From Megaustenia siamemsis (lineage: Eukaryota > Mollusca > Gastropoda > Stylommatophora > Ariophantidae): a DNA stretch of 64,000 nt. The position numbers and the translations under genes were made by a program. Below are positions 56,662 through 64,000 of the stretch, piece after piece; within the stretch, counting starts at the first letter, position 1, and each line of letters starts with the position of its first letter. The stretch spans positions 44,753,606 through 44,817,605 of the forward strand of contig JAVIAB010000008.1 of NCBI GenBank assembly GCA_032433765.1, given 5' to 3'. Below the pieces are notes generated by a model that saw only the letters and a list, made by a program, of their open reading frames with translations, did no database searches and was not told the DNA's origin.

Positions 56662-56905
56662 ATTGATAATCTATCTATTTATCCATTGTCCTTTCGAGCC
56701 GAAGACGGCACATAGGGCAGAACCACAATCTCAAAACAGAAACCTTGCGTGCCAAATTGGCACATATTGCAGAGATCGCTGCTTCTAAAATCTATGGCTC
56801 TGTTTCCATAACAATACTTTTTTTACAATGACAGCTTGTCAAGCCATCGATCAACCTCCTTAGTTGCCTCTTACGACATGCCTGGAAGGATCCTACCATA
56901 GCTGG
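56662..56905 (-). mobile_element. Dispersed repeat family M, copy 2
   Basis: Complement of the copy at 16505, from the GATA tail (ATCTATCTATTTATCC) to GGCATGTCGTAAGAGG (as CCTCTTACGACATGCC). Confidence 0.75.
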
Positions 56906-56934
56906 TACAACGAAGATCAGCTTGTTTGTCTGTT

Positions 56935-57135
56935 TTAAGGCGGTCTGTTACCAGAGAGTTAAAGTGGAAAGGTAAGTCGCGTTGTGTGGTGGGCATTACT
57001 AGGGAGCTGAACTAGAAGGTTAAGTGACGTTTTTGTTTTTGGACGGTCTGTTACCATAGAGTTAAAGTGGAAAGATAAGTGACGTTTTATGGTGGGCGTT
57101 ACTAAGGAGCTCAATTGGAAGGTTAACTGACTTTT
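56935..57135. repeat. About 100-bp tandem duplication
   Basis: GGTCTGTTACCAGAGAGTTA AAGTGGAAAG ... GGAGCTGAACTAGAAGGTTA is repeated as GGTCTGTTACCATAGAGTTA ... GGAGCTCAATTGGAAGGTTA. Confidence 0.88.
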
Positions 57136-57293
57136 AATCAACTGTTTCTCCAGCCATGACGACCACAAATCAAGAAAGCGATTACTCCCAAACTAACCTT
57201 GAAAGTAAACTTCTTAAAGTGTCATATCAGATATCCCAAACTAAAGTGGTCGTAGCGTTTTGCTAACCCCTATTTCTAATTACTAATGCATGA

Positions 57294-57332
57294 TAAGTGT
57301 TCCTTGTTGCAGTTTCCTCATATTACAAGTCC
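57294..57332 (+). mobile_element. Retroelement family C sliver
   Basis: AAGTGTTCCTTGTTGCAGTT TCCTCATATTACAAGTCC is an internal piece of C in sense orientation, cut off by the following SINE F. Confidence 0.7.
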
Positions 57333-57333
57333 A

Positions 57334-57665
57334 TTGGGGATTGGTTAGTCTCGAGACAAGACGCCGGCCTCGGGACAGAGAGGTTGTGGGTTCAAATCTC
57401 GGCTACACCGGTTGGGATTTCTCTCTGCGACAACCACCCCTGGTCTCAGCAGCCAGGCCCGGCTTGAAATGTCAGTTACTCATAGACGGAAAAAAAAAAC
57501 ATGAGTACCTCCGAAGTCGGAGTTATCTGCCTGTGAGGCGAGGGACTCCTGTGCACGGCAGCTGCCAGGGAAAAATGGATTAACACGCAAAACTCAGTTC
57601 CTAGTCTCTAGGGACTTCGTCAGAGTTTAAAGTCGGCGAATGCAACAACAACAACAACAACAACT
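57334..57665 (+). mobile_element. SINE family F, full length with (CAA)n tail
   Basis: Head GGTTAGTCTCGAGACAAGAC, B box GTGGGTTCAAATCTCGG, body CCTGGTCTCAGCAGCCAGGC, GAGTACCTCCGAAGTCGGAG, terminal hairpin CAGTTCCTAGTCTCTAGGGA, then ACTTCGTCAGAG and (CAA)n. Best reference for the family. Confidence 0.88.
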
Positions 57666-57669
57666 CCTA

Positions 57670-58950
57670 TTTCGCTTTCTCTCCCTCATTTAAAAATTGC
57701 GTTAAATGGGCGTCATTTGTGTTATGTGGTGATAAAAATGAAAGCTTCCACACCAGCGTCTGAATGTCCAGCATACTCAGCATAATTAATTTTTTTTAAT
57801 TCTGAGTTTGCATTTTTCTCTTAAATTCATGTTCGCTTCATCAGCAAGACCATTTTTTTTCTTCTGTGTCTCCATGGAGAAACCGTCTAGAATTATTTTG
57901 ACAAAATGTTAGAAGCAGCCAGCTTTGAGTCGTTGAACCCAAAGAGTTCACTCTATGTGCAGCGTCTTGGGACCCTCTTAATGTCGAAATGGAACTCAGT
58001 TTATACATTCGCTGGCAGAAAATCTCCCTTCTACTAAAAAATAAATAAATAAAACAAAAGGTATTAAAACAATCGATTGCGACCATCAGAAAACAAGAAT
58101 GACACGAATACAGACACAGATACACTCACACACATTTTACAATATAAACACACGTGAAACAAATGTAAACTAGCGGACTGTTTCTTAGAGAAGACCTGAA
58201 AATGAATCCACTCAAAATCCAATGAGTTACCGTCCTTGAAAGCCCCCAAGTGAAAGATCGCCTGTCTTATTAAACACATTTACGAAAGCAGTTCTTTCTT
58301 CCACGACGGGACAGCTTCCGTTGTCCTCATTTCTGGATAGAAATATTGTTCCTTCCTTTATTTTGTTTCTTTCTGTTTTTATGTGTTGAATTTGTTTCCC
58401 TCTAAAAATATATAAAAAACAGGGAATACAACTGTTGACAGTGAAAATTAAACGAACAAATGATAAGTAATAAAAAAACTTTTTTTTTGTTTTCGTTACA
58501 GGGGAGTGAAAAATTTGTGTATTACTTTTTATATTTCAATAAAAAAAATGAACATAGTTTTAACAATACTGCAAATTATAGTTAAAAGCAAAATATTTTA
58601 ATATGATAATAATAAATGAAAAGTGGAAAGAAAGAAACAGACAGGTTATACTTCAAGTGTGAGATATAGTGGATATGTAGTGGTGTTTATATTTTTTAAT
58701 CAACGACATATATTCTCAGTTGTGTGGTCAGCATTACGCCAATACCATCCTTATTTTTTATTAAAACTATCTCTGGTATCTATTTGAGACAGTTTGAACT
58801 TGACAAGTTGAAATAATGTCTAGAACCAAGATATTAATATTTAAAATAATAAACAAGAATATGTAACACAACAATTAGAACAAGAAATAGCACGTTAAAT
58901 TGATCAGGTAAGAGACAGCTCTCTTATGAAATTAGGTTAAATACAAAAAT
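57670..58950. other. Mostly unique AT-rich sequence
   Basis: No shared family except a faint SINE A trace near 58715-58800 (GTGTGGTCAGCATTACGCCA). Minus-strand frames of 70-95 codons near 57841-58279 have no recognisable motif. Confidence 0.35.
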
Positions 58951-58954
58951 AAAA

Positions 58955-59410
58955 ATTTTCAATCAAATGTTAAAGCGGTCCTATTATATGGCTGTGAAAC
59001 ATGGAGAACAACAAAATTGACAATCACGAAGATACAGACTTTCATTAATGGATGCTTACGCAGAATAAAAGGATGGAAATGGCAGGACAAAATCACTAAT
59101 ATAGAATTATGGAAATGTACCAGTGAAACACCAGTGGATAAAGAGATACAGCGAAGCAATGGCGCTGGATAGGACACACACTACGGAAGCCAACTGAGAG
59201 TATTACACAACAGGCTCTTGTTTGGAATCCCCAGGGGAAAAGACAAAGAGGAAGACCAAGAAATTCTTGGAGAAGACAGATGGAAGCAGCGATGAAGATG
59301 ATGGGGAAGACATGGAATGATCTTAAAAGAATGCCAAAAAACAGGACGTCTTTGAAAGTGTTTGTTGAAGACCTATGCTCCACTGGGAGCTAAAAAAGTA
59401 GAAGAGAGAA
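58955..59410 (+). mobile_element. LINE family O, C-terminal end, sense
   Basis: In shifting frames: 'LLYGCETWRTTKLTITKIQT', 'CLRRIKGWKWQDKITNIELW', 'ALVWNPQGKRQRGRPRNSWR', 'AAMKMMGKTWNDLKRMPK'. Same end as the copy at 21225. Several one-base indels. Confidence 0.8.
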
Positions 59411-59456
59411 GAGAGAGAGAGTGAGAGAAGAGACGGTTCGTAGAGAAAATCGTCGT

Positions 59457-59555
59457 GCAACAAGCAGTAGCAATCCAATGTTGCATGAAGAAATGAACAA
59501 AACAACAAGCTATAGCAATCCAACGTTGCATGAAGAAATGAACAAAACAACAAGC
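59457..59555. repeat. 45-bp tandem repeat, about 2 units (locus 1)
   Basis: AGCAATCCAATGTTGCATGA AGAAATGAACAAAACAACAA. The same unit recurs 1.7 kb away at 61150. Confidence 0.88.
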
Positions 59556-59558
59556 ATA

Positions 59559-60060
59559 GTTATTGGTTATTGGTTATGGAAGGCCTCGGTATCACAGCAA
59601 ACGAATTAAAATCCATAATTGCTCAACCGCCCGTGCCAGTGGAATCATCCAAATTACTAACTCGTCTCCCAAACAAAGAAAGGTAACTGTAGTCCCCATC
59701 GTAGCAGTCTCAGCACACGCCAAAAGACATAAGACGAAACCGCGCAGAAAGTGAACACAGCCAACTGTTCCCTGTCATACGATATCATCATTCATCGTAA
59801 ACAAGCGGGATATCGAAGCAGGATCAAAACGGATGAGACACACAGCTCACGGTGTGCACAGAGCACTTAACTCAGTAGCTCTTGCAACAAGCCGGACTTG
59901 GAATATGAGGAAACTGCAAGAAGGAACACTTTTCAGACATAGTTTTCTATGGTTCCTGCCGCCTATCCACCACATACCATGGGAGTTCACGTCCTCCCGA
60001 AAATGATGATCGTCATAGCACTTGATGATGTTAGGCCATCATTGATGACTCCAATTCCAA
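59559..60060 (-). mobile_element. Retroelement family C, antisense
   Basis: Begins with GGTTATTGGTTATGGAAGGC (tail complement) and runs to GTTAGGCCATCATTGATGAC. Close to the copy at 28216. It separates the 45-bp repeat from the gene relic at 60031-61002. Confidence 0.8.
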
Positions 60061-61002
60061 ACATATAGACACACAGTGGTGGTAAGTTATCATTTCCAAT
60101 CCAACAGAAGCCACATGACCTGTAGTTAGTAAAACCACAGAGAGAATATGATTTTTTACCTTCACTGATTCACTCTTAGATGTGAATGTGTAGTTTACAC
60201 AAAGAGGAGAAGTTTTCAACTACAGTGATCCCATTTAAGGCAATTCTGGGATAGCAAGGCAAGTCTCCTTTATAGCAGCAGAACTTGATGTTCTCCGCTC
60301 CCTTGATTCGCCACATGATTCTGATGTCTCATTAACTTGGACAACATTCAAGAACAATGTCAGATTAACATTCCATAGATATGGCTATGCTGATGAAATG
60401 CTTGGTGCAACAGTTGTATCAATCATACTGGAGGCTCCTGGTCTGTGGTCATTAATATCATAGACGGCACATGATGTTGTTATATTCAGTATTTCTTTCT
60501 GGGGTGTAAATATGTGGCACACACATGGAGAGTGATTTGTGGTCACAGTAATCCCATTAAAGGCAATTCTAGGGTAGAATGGCATAGCTGTTTCAGAACA
60601 CCACAATCCTGTGATGTTTTCTGTGTTCGCTATAAAACTGCTGCTGCTACACAATCCTGACCAATTATAGGTGTGGACATTATTCACTTGCAATGACAAA
60701 ACTGCTTTGTTTACATCATAAACCTCTGGAAGCGAATCATTTATGGGACTAATAGTACAATTTATTCTTCCATCGGGGATATCTTCATTGAGTCCCCCAA
60801 AAAAGGTCTTTGGTTAAAAAGCACATATGCTTTTGAGTTAAACACAAAATGAGCCCACTTCATAGATTCAAAATGATCCTTGCCAATGCCATCCGTTTGC
60901 ACAAGTTAGGTCCTTAGCTACCAAGGTCACAAACGTCTGAAACGAAGCCATCGAATTAACGACTTTATCTACAGCGAAGGTTAACGAACTGTGAACAAAC
61001 AT
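60031..61002 (-). pseudogene. Decayed gene piece: tandem Cys-rich, N-glycosylated domains
   Basis: Reading the minus strand from an ATG at 61002, protein-like sequence continues through shifts: 'FAVDKVVNSMASFQTFVTLV' and 'AKDLTCANG', then 'DHFESMKWAHFVFNSKAYVL', then 'DIPDGRINCTISPINDSLPE' and a long frame to a TAG near 60386. The long frame has Cys residues and N-x-S/T sites (NCT, NWS, NIT, NHS, NIT). Past the TAG the same frame continues ('NLTLFLNVVQVNETSE') and a second domain copy follows after a frameshift near 60290: 'FYPRIAFNGITVTTN' in copy 1 against 'CYPRIALNGITVVEN' in copy 2. This suggests an extracellular protein with repeated domains. I do not recognise the family. It could be one damaged exon cluster of a gene or a processed relic. 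Confidence 0.6.
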
Positions 61003-61149
61003 TTATGTTCAAACCGTTGAAAACATTTTTAAAAATCTGCCAACTCGCTGCAATAACACATATCGTGTTGTTCAATTTAAACATTGCTTAGTCCATAGCT
61101 CGAATATAAATAAGCTGCCATTTTGGTGCGTCCCATGACGTCATCTCCC

Positions 61150-61315
61150 GCAAAAAAACAAGCAATAGCAATCCAATGTTGCATGAAGAAATGAACAAAA
61201 CAACAAGCAATAGCAATCCAATGTTGCATGAAGAAATGAACAAAACAAAAATCGCAATAGCAATCCAATGTTGCATGAAGAAATGAACAAAACAACAAGC
61301 ATTAGCAATTAATCC
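61150..61315. repeat. 45-bp tandem repeat, about 3.6 units (locus 2)
   Basis: Same unit as 59457-59555, including CAATGTTGCATGAAGAAATG. The interval between the loci contains a C element and the gene relic. Confidence 0.92.
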
Positions 61316-61319
61316 CTTT

Positions 61320-61475
61320 TTGACTAGGTTATCAGATTATCTTTTGAACTGGGATTCTATAATCTGTTATTGACTGGGATCACAGATTCTCTAATGGATT
61401 ATCATCACAAATACTCTTATCAACAGAGATCCTATATTCTCGTATGGATTTGATTACCAGATTCAATTATGGACT
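61320..61475. repeat. Degenerate about 36-bp repeat
   Basis: Variants of GGATTATC...ACTGGGATC...AGATT recur about four times; the element continues beyond the inserted LINE D at 62416 (TTATGGACTGGGATCCCACG). Confidence 0.6.
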
Positions 61476-62415
61476 AACTCTACACCTATTGATATAAAAA
61501 GAGGAGTGAGACAGGGACGCATCCTATCACCAAGCTGTTCAATCTATACACTGATCAAATCTTTAAAAACATCACAGAGATGCCAGACCTACAAATTAAT
61601 GAAAAGATAATCAATAACCTAAGATATGCTGACGATACTGTACTACTAGCAGAAAATACTAAAGATCTACAACAATTACTTAATGAAATAAAAATGACAA
61701 ACAAAAAATATGGATTAGATATGAATATCAAAAAGACTAAAACTATGATCATAAACAAAGGAAATACTCAAAACCCACTAATGGATATCAAAATAGAAGT
61801 AATAGACCTGGAGACAGTTCAGAACTACAACTACCTTGGTCATACTATAACGAGTGATGGAAAATGTACAACTGAAATAAACAAAAGAATAGGAATGGCA
61901 AAAAGTAATTTTAATGTCATGAAGAACTTACTAACATCAAAACAAATAACACCAGGGATAAAACTAAGATTAGCAAAATGTTACATCTTCTCAATATTCC
62001 AATATGGTGCAGAAACATGGACATTAGACAAGAAAACAGAACAGAGAATTGAAGCCTTTGAAATGTGTATATATAGAAGAATAGGTAGAACTGGATAGAA
62101 GGAAAAGAAAACAAACGATGAAGTCTTAAAACAACTAAAAATGAAAAGAGAACTACTAAACACAATTCAAAGAAGACAAATGCGATTTTTAGGCCATGTT
62201 AAAAGACACAATAGCCTACTAAAAGTAATCCTGGGGGAATGGGAAATACAAGGTAAAGGAGGCAGAGGCAGACCAAGACTAACATGGACGAGTTACAATA
62301 AAAGATGGACAAATCAGCCGATGACAACCTGCACCATCAAAGCAAGAGACAGAGCAGAACGGCGTTCCATGGTAGCCAACCTTCGTTGCGGAGACGGCAC
62401 TCGATGATGATGATG
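61476..62415 (+). mobile_element. LINE family D, best copy, with target-site duplication
   Basis: Motif B 'IDIKRGVRQGRILSP' (about 61493-61533), a shift, motif C 'NNLRYADDTVLLAENTKDLQ' (about 61613-61670), 'VIDLETVQNYNYLGHTITSD', 'KLRLAKCYIFSIFQYGAETW', a TAG at 62096, then 'RRQMRFLGHVKRHNSLLKVI', 'GRGRPRLTWTSYNKRWTNQP' and (GAT)n. ATTATGGACT at 61466-61475 and 62416-62425 is the target-site duplication. Only the RT palm onward is present. Confidence 0.9.
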
Positions 62416-62744
62416 ATTATGGACTGGGATCCCACGCTTTCAATGGCTACGATTCCTGACTCATTTATGTTGTCTGATGCTTTCAAGATAGTGGTCTATA
62501 CTTTCCTCTTAAAATCTAAGTTCAGGATACAGTCTTATAAGATGTGTTTCTCTGTCACGTCTTGGAGCGCAGTGACGTAGTCAGGTGTTATTTATCCAAG
62601 TACAGGTGGTATATTCATTTGTTGCCAATTCGGAGAAGTGTGATAATTTGATCTCTCTTGTACAGTTGGTAATATCTATCATCATTGTGTTTATTGTGGT
62701 TCTCTTTCCCCTTTGTCCAGCAATAAGGTGTATAGTTAAGTATT

Positions 62745-63525
62745 AAAGAGTGGTGCTATGTATGAAGGAGTGTTGCTAAGTGTGAGAGTGTGTTGCTCAG
62801 TATGAAGGTGTGTTGTTAAGTATGAAGGTGTGTTGCTAAGTATGAAGGAGTGTTTGCTAAGCATGAAGGAGTGTTTGCTAAGTATGAAGGAGTGTTTGCT
62901 AAGTATGAAGGTGTGTTGCTAAGTATGAAGGTGTGTTTGCTAAACATGAAGGAGTGTTTGCTAAGTATGAAGGAGTGTTTGCTAAGTATGAAGGAGTGTT
63001 TGCTAAGCATGATGGAGTGTTTGCTAAGCATGAAGGAGTGTTTGCTAAGTATGAAGGAGTGTTTGCTAAGTATGAAGGTGTGTTGCTAAGTATGAAGGAG
63101 TGTTGCTAAGTATGAAGGAGTGTTGTTAAGTATGAAGGTGTGTTGCTAAGTATGACGGTGTCTTTCTAAGTATGAAGGTGTGTTGATAAGTATGAAGGAG
63201 TGTTGCTATGTATGTATGAAAGAGTGTTGCTAGGTGTGAAAGTGTGTTGCTAAGTATAAAGGTGTGTTGCTAAGTATGAAGGCGTATAGTTAAGTAGGAA
63301 GGATTGTTGCTAAGTTCGAAGGTGTATAGTTAAGTAGGAAGGATTGTTGCTAAGTACGAAGGTGTATATTTAAGTGTGAATATGTGTTATTAAGTATGAC
63401 GGAGTACAGTTAAGTATGAATGAGTGTTGCTAAGTGTCAAGGTGTATAGTTAAATATGAAGGAATGTTGCATGCAAAGTTTGAAGGAGTATTGCTAAGTA
63501 TGAACGTGAACATTTAAATATGAAG
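62745..63525. repeat. 19-21-bp minisatellite, about 39 units
   Basis: Units AAGTATGAAGGTGTGTTGCT and AAGTATGAAGGAGTGTTTGC. The 21-bp form fills 62845-63085; shorter and more varied units lie outside. Contains GAAGGTGTG, also seen in the 33- and 31-bp arrays. Confidence 0.93.
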
Positions 63526-63529
63526 GGAC

Positions 63530-64000
63530 AGTGGGCTTGAATGAACGGTTTGACTGCTTCATAGATGACCAGTTGATCTTCTTGTGCTCGTCCTGGGTTA
63601 GTTTATCTGCCTTCTCGATTCTTTATAAATTGTAATGTGAGGCTGTCCTCTGAATCACTACTCTCTTGAAATAATGACCTGTTTGCACTATAGTTCCGCT
63701 CAACATATTCAGTTGTTACAACATATTCACTTCGTTATTTTTGGAGTATTGTAATGCTATTAAGGTTGACAGCACGACAGCTCCACCAGTTTTGCGAGAA
63801 CGTTTTTATGGCGAAAGTCCTGCTCTGGTACGGCCTTGAGCTCAGTTGTTTATTTCAATGTAAATGTGGCATTTTTGTTCTAATTTTGGAAATGTTTACT
63901 CGTTTATGGATACAGATGCGCGGAGCCAATCGCATCCCACCATTCTTACAATTTATATGTTATTGAAGTGGTTGTAATTTGTGAAACTACATCAATAATA
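63530..64000. other. No supported feature
   Basis: A 70-codon plus-strand frame (63754-63966) reaches close to the window end without a recognisable motif. Confidence 0.35.

Overview
The window looks like repeat-dense, AT-rich animal DNA. Everything I can identify is a mobile element, a tandem repeat or a gene relic. I found no intact host gene. The mix of several non-LTR retrotransposon (LINE) families whose C-terminal ends read like 'LTYGCESWTI ... GHVMRREQL', plus tRNA-derived SINEs and abundant minisatellites, is typical of lophotrochozoan genomes. A mollusc, perhaps a gastropod, is my best guess, but nothing in the sequence proves it. There are no bacterial operons, rRNA genes, functional-looking tRNA genes or CRISPR arrays. 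Family letters below are my own labels, assigned by comparing copies inside this window.

LINE-type families: B (about 14 copies, (GAT)n 3' tail; best copy 7556-8836 with RT motifs), D (about 9 copies or fragments, (GAT)n tail; best copy 61476-62415), H (4 copies, (GAT)n tail), G (2 long copies plus 3' stubs, purine-rich tail), J, K, L and O (one or two copies each), a separate RNase H piece (23946-24449), and C (at least 8 copies, (CCATAA)n tail, variably 5'-truncated). SINEs: A (a dozen or more copies, tRNA head with A and B boxes), F (5 copies), N (one) and P (one, tRNA-Trp-like). Other dispersed repeats are E (2 copies plus one look-alike) and M (2 copies). A broken DDE transposase lies at 21715-22070 and a possible solo LTR at 23348-24044. 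Direct target-site duplications can be read for many insertions, so several nesting orders can be reconstructed: G inside F, A inside B twice, C inside L, E inside D.

Tandem arrays occupy roughly a fifth of the window. They include a 1.56 kb (TAG/AAG) microsatellite, a 0.88 kb (CCTT)n microsatellite and minisatellites with units of 10, 20, 27, 28, 31, 33, 45, 46, 47, 55, 60 and 61 bp. Their units often lack stop codons, so long 'proteins' appear on both strands; these are artefacts.

The most interesting observations are these. (1) Both giant microsatellites begin exactly at a stub of the same LINE G 3' end, and two minisatellites are built from pieces of LINE D, so the LINEs seem to have seeded the local tandem repeats. 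(2) Family C has a GC-rich 5' end with an AAGATGGCG motif and a hexamer tail, with target-site duplications at several truncation points. (3) A decayed gene piece on the minus strand (60031-61002) contains two tandem copies of a cysteine-rich, multiply N-glycosylated domain that I do not recognise. (4) Two long minisatellites abut head to head and share the core GGAAGGTGT.
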